From: Paludibacteraceae bacterium
GTDB lineage: Bacteria > Bacteroidota > Bacteroidia > Bacteroidales > Paludibacteraceae
Direction of reading: 5' to 3'
Assembly (NCBI GenBank): GCA_017467185.1
Contig: JAFTSS010000036.1
Location: 1-64,000, forward strand
Length of the DNA: 64,000 bases
Shown here: one piece after another, positions 6,809 to 15,705 of the stretch
Numbering within the stretch: the first letter of the stretch is position 1
How the letters are laid out: every line of letters begins with the position of its first letter
Notes under the pieces: generated by a model
Told to the model about the DNA's origin: nothing
The model's database searches: none
Seen by the model: only the letters and a program-made list of their open reading frames with translations
Program-made: the position numbers and the translations under genes

Positions 6809-8794
6809 ATGAAAAAGCAGACGATAGCGATAATCGCATTGGTTATTGCTCAAATCTTTTGGGGGGCATCGTATTTGATGTCAGACTTTGCTTTGAAGGT
6901 CTTTCCTGCAGCCACATTGGTGTCAATTCGTATTTCGATAGCGGCAGTGGTGCTTGGCATTGTGGGTTTGGTGACAGGGCAATTGAAAAAAATCGAGTTT
7001 AGAGATTGGAAATACTTTTTGCTTGCGGCGTTTGCCGAGCCATTTGTATATTTCCTTTGTGAAGCAGAGGCGTTGAACCATGTGAGCCCGACCATCGCGT
7101 CGGTGATGTTGTCGTTCATCCCGCTGTTGACTCCGATATTCGCTTTCTTCTTCTTGAAAGAGAAGGTTACGTTGATGAATGTGTTGGGTATCGTGGTGTC
7201 GGTGGTCGGTGTGTTGATGATTATATTGGATGGCGGTGAGTTGTCAGCTGACGTGTTGGGTATATTGTTGCTATTCATTGCAGTGTTGGCATCAATCGTC
7301 TATACACTCGTATTGCGCAAGATACCAGAACGATATAACACGCTGACTGTGGTGTTCTTTATGTTCTGCACATCGTTGTTGTTTTTCGTTCCAACGATGT
7401 TGGTGAGAGAGTTGCCACAAGTGATGGCTATTGATTGGGCGGCAGATAATACATGGAACGCATTTGGCGCAATCGTAGGTTTGGCGTTGTCGGCATCTTG
7501 TATCGCATTCTTGTTCTTCTCGTATGGTGTGCGTGCAATCGGTCCAACTCGTGCCAATGTGTTCAACAACATACAACCTGGCGTTACGGCTATATTGGCA
7601 TGGATTATTGGTGCTATTGGATTGTATCAGGCTGCACTTCAATGCGAAGCAATAGACAAATCATTTTTCGTATGTGTGAAAGAAGCCGCACCAGAATGGA
7701 TTATGATTTTGGGTATAGTCGTTGTGGTGGCAGGTATGTTTATCTCACAAATGAATGTTAAACAACAAATCTTAAAATTCAAAGTCATTATGTTATCTAA
7801 AATTATTAAAGAGGATTATATCGTGCAATCGCGTCGTTTTATCGACAATGCAAACAAAATATTGTTAACTGGTCATATCTCGCCTGATGGCGACTCGCTC
7901 GGTGCTACACTTGGTCTTTATCACTTATTGAAACAGTTGGGCAAAGATGTAATAGTGATGGTGCCTAATCGTTATCCTGCATTCTTCTCGTGGATGCCTG
8001 GCATCGATAAAGTGTTTGTGATGGAAGAGAACAAAACAGAGGCTGTGAAGGTGATAAAAGAGGCTGACCTTATATTCTGTATGGACTATAATACGCTCGA
8101 CAGAGTGAATGGTATGAAACCGCTCATCGAACAAAGCAAGGCTAAAAAAATCTTGATTGACCACCACTTAGACCCTAATATCAATTGCGATGTGGTGATC
8201 TCGCACCCAGAGGTGTCGTCGGCAAGCGAATTGGTGTTCCGTTTCATGTGTCGCATGGGATTCTATCAAGAGGTGTCGCTCGAATCGGCAGAGTGTATCT
8301 ATACAGGTATGATGACCGATACAGGTGGTTTTACATACAACTCTAACAACCCAGAAATCTATATCATCATCAAAGCATTGCTCGAAAAAGGTGTTGATAA
8401 AGATGCTATTTATAATAAGGTGTTCCACACTTACTCAGAAGACCGTTTGCGCTTGTTGGGCTACTGCTTAAACAAGATGGAAATCATACCAGAGTGCAAT
8501 GCCGCTATCATCGTGTTGACTCAAGAAGAGTTGCAACGCTTCAACTATAAAGTGGGCGACACTGAGGGTATCGTCAATATGCCACTCCAAATCGAAAATG
8601 TAAATAAATCGGTATTGGTGCGTGAGGACAAAACACAAATCAAACTCTCGTTCCGTTCGCAAGGTGATGTGGCAGTGAACACAATGGCAGAGAAATTCGG
8701 TGGCGGTGGCCACAAAAACGCTGCCGGTGGCGAAAGCAATCAATCAATGGCAGAAACACTCGACAAACTTCGTCGCGTGTTGATTAACGGATGA
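6809..8794 (+). CDS. EamA transporter fused to NrnA-type DHH phosphoesterase
   Basis: 661 residues. Residues 1-322 are an EamA transporter with about ten membrane segments. Residues 328-661 are a complete DHH/DHHA1 phosphoesterase of the NrnA type (nano-RNA hydrolysis and pAp dephosphorylation): HISPDGDSLG near 356-365, DHH at 451-453, TDTGGF and the DHHA1 loop FGGGGHKNAAGG near 628-640. Met328 (7790) is where a free NrnA normally begins, and the linker (MNVKQQILKFKVI) looks like translated spacer, so a one-base change near 7759 probably removed the transporter stop. NrnA could still be made alone from 7790. If one chain is made, a cytoplasmic exonuclease would be membrane-tethered. An assembly indel is the alternative. 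Confidence 0.85.
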   Translation: MKKQTIAIIALVIAQIFWGASYLMSDFALKVFPAATLVSIRISIAAVVLGIVGLVTGQLKKIEFRDWKYFLLAAFAEPFVYFLCEAEALNHVSPTIASVMLSFIPLLTPIFAFFFLKEKVTLMNVLGIVVSVVGVLMIILDGGELSADVLGILLLFIAVLASIVYTLVLRKIPERYNTLTVVFFMFCTSLLFFVPTMLVRELPQVMAIDWAADNTWNAFGAIVGLALSASCIAFLFFSYGVRAIGPTRANVFNNIQPGVTAILAWIIGAIGLYQAALQCEAIDKSFFVCVKEAAPEWIMILGIVVVVAGMFISQMNVKQQILKFKVIMLSKIIKEDYIVQSRRFIDNANKILLTGHISPDGDSLGATLGLYHLLKQLGKDVIVMVPNRYPAFFSWMPGIDKVFVMEENKTEAVKVIKEADLIFCMDYNTLDRVNGMKPLIEQSKAKKILIDHHLDPNINCDVVISHPEVSSASELVFRFMCRMGFYQEVSLESAECIYTGMMTDTGGFTYNSNNPEIYIIIKALLEKGVDKDAIYNKVFHTYSEDRLRLLGYCLNKMEIIPECNAAIIVLTQEELQRFNYKVGDTEGIVNMPLQIENVNKSVLVREDKTQIKLSFRSQGDVAVNTMAEKFGGGGHKNAAGGESNQSMAETLDKLRRVLING

Positions 8795-8830
8795 TAGATT
8801 TATACATAAGACAGATTATCTAAATTTTAT

Positions 8831-9033
8831 TTTTTTAGACAGAATGACAGAATGACAAAATATTTATTTTTTAACAGAAGCATCGCTAAAAACTAAGGTT
8901 TTTATCTCTGCGAAAAAATGACATATTTTAAGTTACATTTTTTATATGTCATTTTTATACCGAGATACATCGCAGATGTAGCAAGGTATTTGTCAAAAAA
9001 AATATGTTCTTATGTCATTATGTCTAAAACAAA
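8831..9033. mobile_element. MITE-like family 2, copy 1
   Basis: Ends TTTTAGACAGAATGACA and TGTCATTATGTCTAAAA are inverted repeats. The interior (TTTTAAGTTACATTTTTTAT, ATATGTCA) matches the reverse complement of the copy at 21315. Non-coding. Fills the nrnA-lysS gap. Confidence 0.72.
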
Positions 9034-9062
9034 AAAGAATAATAACTAAACAATTATAAAAA

Positions 9063-10775
9063 ATGAGTGAATTATCAGAACAAGAAGTGATTCGTCGTCA
9101 ATCGTTAGAAGCATTGCGACAAATGGGTATCGACCCATATCCAGCTGCAGAGTATCCAACCAACGCATTCTCAACAGATATAAAAGCAGAGTTTAAAGAC
9201 GAAGAGAGCGGTCGCCCTGTGTGCATCGCAGGTCGTATTATGAGCCGTCGTATTATGGGTAAAGCATCGTTCATCGAATTGCAAGACTCAAAAGGTCGTA
9301 TTCAAGTGTATGTATCGCGCGACGACATCAACACTGAGGCTCAACCTGAAATGTATAACACCGTATTCAAAAAGTTGCTCGATATCGGCGACTTTATCGG
9401 TATCCGTGGTTTCGTGTTCCGCACACAAATGGGCGAAATATCGGTGCATGCACAAGAACTCACTGTGTTGAGCAAATCGTTGCGTCCACTCCCTATCGTG
9501 AAATATAAAGATGGTGTGGCTTACGATGCTTTCGACGATGAAGAGTTGCGCTATCGTCAACGCTATGTTGACCTCGTGGTGAACGAAGGCGTGAAAGATA
9601 CCTTCTTGAAACGTGCTACTATCATCAAAACTATGCGTGCTGTAATGGACGAAGCAGGCTATACTGAGGTGGAAACACCAATTCTTCAGTCAATCGCTGG
9701 TGGTGCTTCGGCTCGTCCGTTCATCTCACACCACAACTCATTGAACATCGACCTCTATATGCGTATTGCTACTGAGTTGTATTTGAAACGTCTTATCGTG
9801 GGTGGCTTCGAAGGTGTGTATGAAATCGGTAAAAACTTCCGCAACGAAGGTATGGACCGCACTCACAATCCAGAGTTCACTTGTATGGAGCTATACGTTC
9901 AATACAAAGACTACAATTGGATGATGTCGTTCACAGAGAAGATGTTAGAACGTATCTGTATTGCTGTGAATGGTTGCACTGAGACTGAAATCGATGGCAA
10001 AACTATCTCGTTCAAAGCTCCTTATCGCCGACTTCCTATCCTCGAAGCAATCAAAGAGTTTACAGGCTACGACCTTGAAGGCAAATCGGAAGAAGAAATC
10101 CGCGAAGTGTGCAAAAAACTCAATATGGAAATCGATGACACAATGGGTAAAGGTAAACTCATCGACGAAATATTTGGTGAATTCTGCGAAGGCAACTTCA
10201 TCCAACCTACATTCATTACTGACTACCCAGTTGAGATGTCGCCACTTACAAAAATGCACCGTTCTAAAGCAGGTTTGACCGAACGCTTTGAGTTGATGGT
10301 GAATGGTAAAGAGTTGGCTAATGCTTATTCAGAGCTCAACGACCCAATCGACCAAGAAGAACGCTTCAAAGAGCAAATGCGCTTGGCTGACAAAGGTGAC
10401 GATGAGGCTATGGTTATCGACCAAGACTTCTTGCGTGCACTTCAATATGGTATGCCTCCTACATCAGGTATCGGTATCGGTATCGACCGCCTTGTGATGT
10501 TGATGACAGGCAACAGTGCAATCCAAGAGGTATTGTTCTTCCCTCAAATGAAACCAGAGAAAAAGGTAGTGAAAGACGGACCTGAGAAATTTGCCGAAAT
10601 TGGTGTACCAGCAGAGTGGGTTGAACCATTGCAAAAACTTGGTTTCGACATGGTTGCTAAACTCAAAGATGCCAATGTAAACAAACTCCACCAAGACCTC
10701 TGTGGCTATAATAAAAAGAACAAACTCGGCCTCACAAACCCAACAAAAGAAGCTGTAGAAAGCTGGACAAAATAA
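9063..10775 (+). CDS. lysS: Lysyl-tRNA synthetase, class II
   Basis: 570 residues; charges tRNA-Lys. An N-terminal OB-fold anticodon-binding domain (about 55-160, with [11 protein letters not shown]) is followed by the class II core: motif 1 region TEVETPIL, motif 2 [15 protein letters not shown] and motif 3 [14 protein letters not shown]-terminal extension of about 70 residues (from FPQMKPEKK) carries a short helix-hairpin-like segment common in Bacteroidetes LysRS. The start MSELSEQE is the first ATG after the family 2 element. The leader is therefore largely element sequence, and any promoter must lie in or before it. Confidence 0.96.
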   Translation: MSELSEQEVIRRQSLEALRQMGIDPYPAAEYPTNAFSTDIKAEFKDEESGRPVCIAGRIMSRRIMGKASFIELQDSKGRIQVYVSRDDINTEAQPEMYNTVFKKLLDIGDFIGIRGFVFRTQMGEISVHAQELTVLSKSLRPLPIVKYKDGVAYDAFDDEELRYRQRYVDLVVNEGVKDTFLKRATIIKTMRAVMDEAGYTEVETPILQSIAGGASARPFISHHNSLNIDLYMRIATELYLKRLIVGGFEGVYEIGKNFRNEGMDRTHNPEFTCMELYVQYKDYNWMMSFTEKMLERICIAVNGCTETEIDGKTISFKAPYRRLPILEAIKEFTGYDLEGKSEEEIREVCKKLNMEIDDTMGKGKLIDEIFGEFCEGNFIQPTFITDYPVEMSPLTKMHRSKAGLTERFELMVNGKELANAYSELNDPIDQEERFKEQMRLADKGDDEAMVIDQDFLRALQYGMPPTSGIGIGIDRLVMLMTGNSAIQEVLFFPQMKPEKKVVKDGPEKFAEIGVPAEWVEPLQKLGFDMVAKLKDANVNKLHQDLCGYNKKNKLGLTNPTKEAVESWTK

Positions 10776-10783
10776 ATTATTAG

Positions 10784-10883
10784 ATTACAGATAACAGATT
10801 ACAGATAACAGATTTGATTGTGATTGGATGGAACATCTGATATCTGTACTCTGATATCTAATATCTGTACTCTGTACTCTGAT
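10784..10883. repeat. Opposed heptad-repeat arms, words AGATTAC / TCTGTAC
   Basis: Left arm AGATTAC AGATAAC AGATTAC AGATAAC, right arm ATCTGTACTCTGATATC words; the arms are near reverse complements around a spacer of about 25 bases. The right arm abuts the start codon of the HD gene, so the mRNA could fold into a long imperfect hairpin. Confidence 0.78.
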
Positions 10884-11546
10884 ATGAAATTGACATTCGA
10901 AGACATCCGTAACAACGAGGAAATAAAAGTATATATCAAACAAGCCGATATGTCGTTAGTGGCATTGGGTTACACAGAGCATAGTTTTGCTCATGTTACC
11001 AAATGTGCATTAGTGGCAGGCGAGATATTGTCGCAGTTGGGCTATGATGAGCGTACTATCGAACTTGCCAAAATTGCTGCCTATATGCACGACATTGGCA
11101 ATGTGATAAATCGTGTTGACCATGCGCAGAGTGGGGCAGTTATGGCGTTTCGTATTCTCGACAAATTGGGAATGCCAGCCGAAGATATTTCGGCTGTAAT
11201 TACTGCCATAGGTAACCACGACGAGCATACAGCCTATCCAGTGAATGCCATTGCTGCGGCATTGATATTGGCAGATAAATGCGATGTGCGCCGTTCACGT
11301 GTGCGTAATCCTCGCTCTATTGCGTTTGACATTCACGATAGAGTCAATTATGCAGTCGAAAAAGCCGATTTAGTTACAGATAAAGAGGAATGTAAGATTG
11401 TCTTGAAGTTGGAAATCAACACCGAGATATGTGCCGTGATTGACTATTTCGAAATATTCATGGAGCGTATGTTGTTGTGTCGCAAAGCTGCCGATTTCTT
11501 CAAAATGCATTTCTCTCTCGAAATCAATGGTCAAGCTATAATGTAA
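10884..11546 (+). CDS. HD-domain phosphohydrolase
   Basis: 220 residues. The ATG at 10884 (MKLTFEDIR) is preferred because the preceding 20 codons are heptad repeat. An HD metal-binding domain is clear: HSFAHVTKC, then AAYMHDIGNVINRVDHAQSGA with the paired His-Asp, then AIGNHDEH and ALILADKCD. HD proteins of this size hydrolyse nucleotides or cyclic nucleotides; the substrate is not evident. No RelA synthetase or GGDEF domain is attached. Its stop lies in a heptad tract that leads straight into the M23 lipoprotein gene 13 bases later, so the two are probably co-transcribed. Confidence 0.8.
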   Translation: MKLTFEDIRNNEEIKVYIKQADMSLVALGYTEHSFAHVTKCALVAGEILSQLGYDERTIELAKIAAYMHDIGNVINRVDHAQSGAVMAFRILDKLGMPAEDISAVITAIGNHDEHTAYPVNAIAAALILADKCDVRRSRVRNPRSIAFDIHDRVNYAVEKADLVTDKEECKIVLKLEINTEICAVIDYFEIFMERMLLCRKAADFFKMHFSLEINGQAIM

Positions 11547-11571
11547 TTCATAATTCATAATGCATAATTAT
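11543..11571. repeat. Heptad repeat, word AATTCAT
   Basis: AATTCAT AATTCAT AATGCAT AATTATT spanning the HD stop codon and the M23 start codon; the start ATG of the lipoprotein is supplied by the repeat word. Confidence 0.65.
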
Positions 11572-12813
11572 TTTAAAATCATATTGCCGTTTTTGTTTGC
11601 GCTGACATTGTTTGTTGGTTGCAAAGGTAATGGCGGTTCTGCCGATGGAGAAACAAGCGATTCTACTCAAGTGGTTGTAGAAGAACCTCGTCATATCGAG
11701 TATGGTGTGGATGTAACCGACTTGGATGAGGTGCAAGGTAAGGTGGCTAATGGGCAGATTATTACTTCTTTGTTGCGCAATCTTGGTGCAAATAAAACAG
11801 CGATTACTCAAGCGGCTTTTATCCCTGATTCGATATTCGATGTGCGTCGTATGAGAGCAGGACAACGATATTCGGCTTATTATACTCAAGATTCTGTGCC
11901 TCAGTTGGTTTATCTTGTCTATCAACATTCGGTAACCGATTTTATCGTGTTCCATTTCGAAGATTCGTTGCACGTAGAGCAATTCACTAAACCTACGACC
12001 GTGAAGACTCGTCAAGGCGAATTCATTGTAGAAACATCGCTTTGGAATGCCATAATCGATGCCGATATGAATATGACTCTCGCATTGCAACTATCTGATA
12101 TTTATGCTTGGACTGTCGATTTCTTCGGATTACAGAAGGGCGACCGTTTCCGCGTTTATTACGATGAGTTGTTTGTCGATACTGTCTCTATAGGTATTAG
12201 TAAAATACATGCAGCGTGCTATACTCGTGGCGAAAAAGATATTTATGCCGTATTCTACGAAAATGATGATGTGAGTGGCTATTGGGACTTGGAGGGTAAC
12301 AATGTGAAAAAGGCATTCCTCAAAGCTCCACTCAGTTTCTCACGCATATCAAGTAAGTTCACTTACGCACGTAAACACCCTATTTATAAGACCGTACGTC
12401 CTCACACTGGCGTAGATTATGCTGCACCTATGGGTACTCCTGTTATGGCTATTGGCGATGGTGTGGTTACGTTCAAAGGCTATAAAGGTGGCGGTGGTCA
12501 TACAGTGAAAATTAAACATAATTCTACTTATACATCGGCATATCTCCACTTGTCGAAATATGGTAAAGGCATTGCAGAGGGTGTGCGTGTAACTCAAGGT
12601 CAAGTGATTGGCTATGTGGGTAGTTCGGGTTCATCAACAGGTCCTCACCTCGACTTCCGTATCTGGAAAAATGGTACGCCTATCGACCCACTCAAAATGG
12701 AGTCACCTCCAACCGAACCAATCCCAGCAAATGCTCGCACCGAATTCGACTCTGTCAAGACCATTATGGTGAAAATTTTAAATGAGGAATTAGGAATTAG
12801 GAATGAGGAGTGA
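11560..12813 (+). CDS. M23-family metallopeptidase lipoprotein
   Basis: 417 residues. Lipoprotein signal with lipobox LFVGC (Cys21), so anchored to the periplasmic face of a membrane. A central region of about 240 residues precedes a LytM/M23 peptidase domain at about 285-385: zinc ligands in HTGVDYAAP (H and D), AYLHLS and the final GPHLDF. The G-loop GGGGHTVKIKH and GSSGSSTGPH are typical of active DD- or LD-endopeptidases that cut peptidoglycan cross-links. The last residues (LNEELGIRNEE) are encoded by a heptad tract, so the C-terminal tail has been extended by repeat. Confidence 0.9.
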   Translation: MHNYFKIILPFLFALTLFVGCKGNGGSADGETSDSTQVVVEEPRHIEYGVDVTDLDEVQGKVANGQIITSLLRNLGANKTAITQAAFIPDSIFDVRRMRAGQRYSAYYTQDSVPQLVYLVYQHSVTDFIVFHFEDSLHVEQFTKPTTVKTRQGEFIVETSLWNAIIDADMNMTLALQLSDIYAWTVDFFGLQKGDRFRVYYDELFVDTVSIGISKIHAACYTRGEKDIYAVFYENDDVSGYWDLEGNNVKKAFLKAPLSFSRISSKFTYARKHPIYKTVRPHTGVDYAAPMGTPVMAIGDGVVTFKGYKGGGGHTVKIKHNSTYTSAYLHLSKYGKGIAEGVRVTQGQVIGYVGSSGSSTGPHLDFRIWKNGTPIDPLKMESPPTEPIPANARTEFDSVKTIMVKILNEELGIRNEE

Positions 12814-12863
12814 GGAGTGAGGAATTGTGAATTATGAATTATGAATTATGAATTGAATTAATT
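12781..12863. repeat. Heptad repeat, word AATGAGG changing to AATTATG
   Basis: AATGAGG AATTAGG AATTAGG AATGAGG AGTGAGG AGTGAGG AATTGTG, then AATTATG three times, ending at the FKBP start. Two word types follow each other in the same 7-base phase, which suggests one tract that has drifted rather than two insertions. Confidence 0.8.
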
Positions 12864-13277
12864 ATGGCTCAAACATATCAAGAAATAAATGCTTATCGTG
12901 AGAAGAACGAGCGTTTTCTCGAGGAGAATATCCATGCACCAGGTGTAGAGGTGTTGTCGTCGGGTGTGCAGTATAAGGTTATAACTCGCACCAATGGACC
13001 TCGTCCTACGGGTAAGAGTAAGGTAACGGTGCACTATTGCGGTAAGTTGTTGAATGGAAAAGAGTTTGACAATTCGTTCAAACGCAAGAAACCAGAAGTG
13101 TTTCGTGTGAGTGAGTTAATTAAAGGCTTCCAAGATGCGTTGAAAGCTATGAGTGTAGGCTCGCGATGGGTGGTGTGGATACCATACAAATTAGGCTATG
13201 GCTCACGCGATTGTGGTAAAGATATTCCTGCTTATTCAACTCTCGTTTTTGAAATAGAGTTGATAAATGTGAAATAA
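12864..13277 (+). CDS. FKBP-type peptidyl-prolyl isomerase
   Basis: 137 residues. A short N-terminal helix (about 1-25, YQEINAYREKNERFLEEN) precedes one FKBP domain of about 95 residues: KSKVTVHYCGKLLNGKEFDNSF, ELIKGFQDALKAMSVGSRWVVWIPYKLGYG and STLVFEIELINV. It catalyses proline isomerisation during protein folding. No signal peptide is seen, so it is probably cytoplasmic, unlike the exported FkpA/Mip relatives. It follows the M23 gene in the same direction and ends at a bidirectional terminator. Confidence 0.9.
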   Translation: MAQTYQEINAYREKNERFLEENIHAPGVEVLSSGVQYKVITRTNGPRPTGKSKVTVHYCGKLLNGKEFDNSFKRKKPEVFRVSELIKGFQDALKAMSVGSRWVVWIPYKLGYGSRDCGKDIPAYSTLVFEIELINVK

Positions 13278-13317
13278 AAAAATGGGGACTTTTTTATGAG
13301 TCTCCATTTTTTATTTT
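13276..13317. terminator. Bidirectional intrinsic terminator
   Basis: Hairpin AAATGGGGAC/GTCTCCATTT with A and T runs on both sides, placed between the convergent FKBP and methyltransferase genes. Confidence 0.85.
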
Positions 13318-14652
13318 CTAAGCCTTTTGGCATACAATAAGTACTTTAGAATCATTGTGTAGGGTGGTGGCGAAGATGTAGGTCTCGCCACCATCTTTTA
13401 TTTTGTATTGTGTGCGTAGTTCGCTGACGGTGAGAGGGAAGTTGCGGGTGGTGAGGTTGGCTTGTTTGAGCGACTTGAAGAGTGTTTTTGCACTCTTTTT
13501 GTCGAATGGGACCAACTCTTTGACCTCGAATTTGCGACCAGGAAAGTCGTTGTTTAGTTCTGTAGAGGTGTAGAGATGTGAGTGTTGATGTAGTTTCTCG
13601 CAGTTGTATTGTTGGGCTATAGTTTTGTAGAGTCCACTTTTGAGGTGGGCAGCGTATGGTTCGTAGAGATATTTGCCTACTTCATGTGCGTATGAGAGTG
13701 AGAGGGATGATTCGTGGCTGATAAAGCCTGAAAAAGGAGTAGGGTTATCTGTTGACTGTTGATTGTTGATTGTTGACTTTAAATTGATAGCATGTATTTG
13801 TGTTTCTGCATTATACTTTTTATTTATGAAAAGAAGGAGTTCTTTGCATTCGTTGTTTACCGAGATGACGTATAGTTTTTCGATGTGAGGGAGTTCGTTG
13901 ATGGCGCGTGTGATGTCGAGCATAGGGGAGAGCTTGACCACCACTTTGTCGGTCAGTTCGAACATCTGTGGCAATAGTTCTATGACGTTAGGTTGGCAGT
14001 CAGCAATAGATACGAGCTTTTGTCCGTGGTCGCCTCGACGTGCAGGATCGATGTAAATGAGGAATGAGGAATGAGGAATGAGGAGTGAAGAATTATCGGT
14101 TGTTTCTAATCTGTAATCTGTAATCTGTAATCTGTGCTCTGTACTCTGTACTCTGTAATCTGTCATCTGTACTCTGTAATCTGTACTCTGTAATCTGTAC
14201 TCTGTACTCTGATTTAAGAATTCCTCTGCTGTGGTGTTGTGGACTGATATATTGGGATTTAGGTGTGCGAAATTGTGCCGTGCTATTTGGCAGAGTTCGG
14301 GGTTGAGTTCTACGTAGTGAGAGTGAGATGTGTGTTGCGCAATGAAGTAGCAGTCGATGCCCATACCGCCTGTGAGGTCGATGTGAGTGAAGGGCTGGTT
14401 GCCCATAAAGTCGCGTATTAGTTCGGCTTTATAGCGTGCAGTGAGTTCGCTTGACGACTGTTCGAGCGACAGTTGGCGAGGGAATATTAGTTCATTGCTC
14501 TCAGCCCACGAAGGTACTTTTTTTGTGAGTATTTGGTAGGCAGATATCTGTTGTAGAGCATATTGTAGGTCTACGCCCTCGGGTGTCTTTGCGAGAGCGA
14601 GGCGATATACATCATCGTTGCGGTGTTGTTTTATATATTCTTGTGTGGTCAT
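13318..14652 (-). CDS. THUMP-like class I SAM methyltransferase, repeat-interrupted
   Basis: 444 residues. Rossmann methyltransferase signatures: HIDLTGGMGIDCYFIAQ (SAM motif I, near residue 88), YVELNPELC (motif II) and YIDPARRGDHGQKL (motif IV, DPAR in place of DPPY). The C-terminal part resembles the THUMP-like domain found in this Bacteroidetes family (FEVKELVPFDKKSAKTL), pointing to RNA methylation; the modified base is unknown. Between motifs II and IV lies an insertion of about 50 residues with a 7-residue period (STEYRLQ, STDYRVQ, MTDYRVQ), the translation of a 7-base repeat, and a shorter one (NNQQSTDNPTP) near residue 300. The reading frame is kept in both. Confidence 0.8.
   Translation of the reverse strand: MTTQEYIKQHRNDDVYRLALAKTPEGVDLQYALQQISAYQILTKKVPSWAESNELIFPRQLSLEQSSSELTARYKAELIRDFMGNQPFTHIDLTGGMGIDCYFIAQHTSHSHYVELNPELCQIARHNFAHLNPNISVHNTTAEEFLNQSTEYRLQSTDYRVQMTDYRVQSTEHRLQITDYRLETTDNSSLLIPHSSFLIYIDPARRGDHGQKLVSIADCQPNVIELLPQMFELTDKVVVKLSPMLDITRAINELPHIEKLYVISVNNECKELLLFINKKYNAETQIHAINLKSTINNQQSTDNPTPFSGFISHESSLSLSYAHEVGKYLYEPYAAHLKSGLYKTIAQQYNCEKLHQHSHLYTSTELNNDFPGRKFEVKELVPFDKKSAKTLFKSLKQANLTTRNFPLTVSELRTQYKIKDGGETYIFATTLHNDSKVLIVCQKA
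13743..13782. repeat. Heptad repeat, word GTTGATT, in frame in methyltransferase
   Basis: GTTGACT GTTGATT GTTGATT GTTGACT, the same word as at 1459, 37590 and 60366, here inside coding sequence. Confidence 0.7.
14053..14215. repeat. Heptad repeat, words AATGAGG then TCTGTAA/TCTGTAC, in frame in methyltransferase
   Basis: Four AATGAGG-type units, then about fifteen consecutive TCTGTAA/TCTGTAC units in exact 7-base register, inside the methyltransferase gene. The same word is intergenic at 10830-10880. Confidence 0.88.
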
Positions 14653-14697
14653 ATTTCTGATATTTTTTGTCTACAGTCTACGGTCAACGGTTTATGG

Positions 14698-14755
14698 TCG
14701 GACTTGTCGGACGGGTCAGACTTGTCAGACATTTCTGTTGATTGTTGACTAATAT
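14698..14755. repeat. Short-word repeat between methyltransferase and ICMT genes
   Basis: GGACTTGTCGGACGGGTCAG words followed by GTTGATTGTTGAC; matches the in-gene tracts at 713 and 13743. Overlaps the end of the ICMT-like gene by a few bases. Confidence 0.6.
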
Positions 14756-15414
14756 ATAAACGGTATCAATCGCCAGCGGACTTTTTGGCAATACTCGGAG
14801 TAGCCTTTGAGTTGGGTGCGGAGTAGTTGTTCTTCGTCGTTGATGCGGCGTATGATGATAGGGATATAGAGCATCATGATGACAAATGCGATGAGCGAGC
14901 CAAGCACGAGAGGCATGGCGAGGTACATCAATACGGTTGCCATATACATTGGGTGGCGCACTATGCCGTAGAGGCCCGTAGATACGACCGACTGATTGTC
15001 TTGTACTTCGATAGTGCGAGAGAGCCATGCATTCTCGCGCATTACTTCTGCATACAAAGCATAACCAATTAGAAATATGATAGATGAGATGTAGGGTAGT
15101 ATGGTAGGTAGAGCGTGCCAATGGTAGCGATAGTTTAGTCCTGCCACAATTAATGAGACGATGAATAGTAGGCCCGATAGTGCTACCACGCCCTTCTGTG
15201 TTGTGCGCTCCTCTTTGTTTTTTATGCGTTTGGTGAGCAGTTCGGGTGCTGAGCAGAACATCACAATACCCATTATGAGCATAGGAATGAAAAGTATGCC
15301 CATCATGAGCCACCCGTTTAACCAATTTAGTGTACCTGCTGGTGCAAATATCAATGCCCCAAAGAGCACCACACCAGCAACATATTTTGTGAGAGCAGAT
15401 ATTAGTAATTTCAT
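14749..15414 (-). CDS. ICMT/PEMT-like membrane methyltransferase
   Basis: 221 residues from MKLLISALT at 15414; upstream codons lack the family pattern. Five or so membrane segments, then the isoprenylcysteine carboxyl methyltransferase-family signature GLYGIVRHPMYMATVLMYLAMPL and a late RINDEEQLLRTQLKGYSEYCQ. Bacterial members probably methylate lipids or isoprenoid-like substrates; the actual substrate is unknown. It lies head-to-tail upstream of the methyltransferase gene, with the gap filled by repeat. The region 15415-15660 upstream holds no gene that I can support. Confidence 0.85.
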   Translation of the reverse strand: MKLLISALTKYVAGVVLFGALIFAPAGTLNWLNGWLMMGILFIPMLIMGIVMFCSAPELLTKRIKNKEERTTQKGVVALSGLLFIVSLIVAGLNYRYHWHALPTILPYISSIIFLIGYALYAEVMRENAWLSRTIEVQDNQSVVSTGLYGIVRHPMYMATVLMYLAMPLVLGSLIAFVIMMLYIPIIIRRINDEEQLLRTQLKGYSEYCQKVRWRLIPFIY

Positions 15415-15670
15415 CGTTTTGTGTGTTGAAAAAGATGTTTTACAAAGGTAGTTATTTTTATTTGAATAGCAATAAAGAGAGATTGAAAAAATCAAATTTA
15501 TTGCATTTTGGGTTGAATTAGGGTGTTTTGTGGGGAGGGTTATGTTTCGTTTATCTTTCGTATATCCTTCGTAGAGGGTATGGTTATCCTATGAAGAGGG
15601 TTGCTGTTAGGTAGGGTGAGGGTGGGGAAAAGGGAATGTGATTTTTTTTTTTATTATTTTGTGGAGATTG

Positions 15671-15701
15671 TTTGTTGGGTAAATTAATTTTTGTAACTTT
15701 G
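15671..15701 (+). promoter_or_regulatory. Promoter of structured RNA copy 1
   Basis: TTTG at 15671-15674 and TAACTTTG at 15694-15701 with 19 bases between, a strong match to the Bacteroidetes consensus, placing the transcript start near 15708. Confidence 0.8.
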
Positions 15702-15705
15702 CCGA

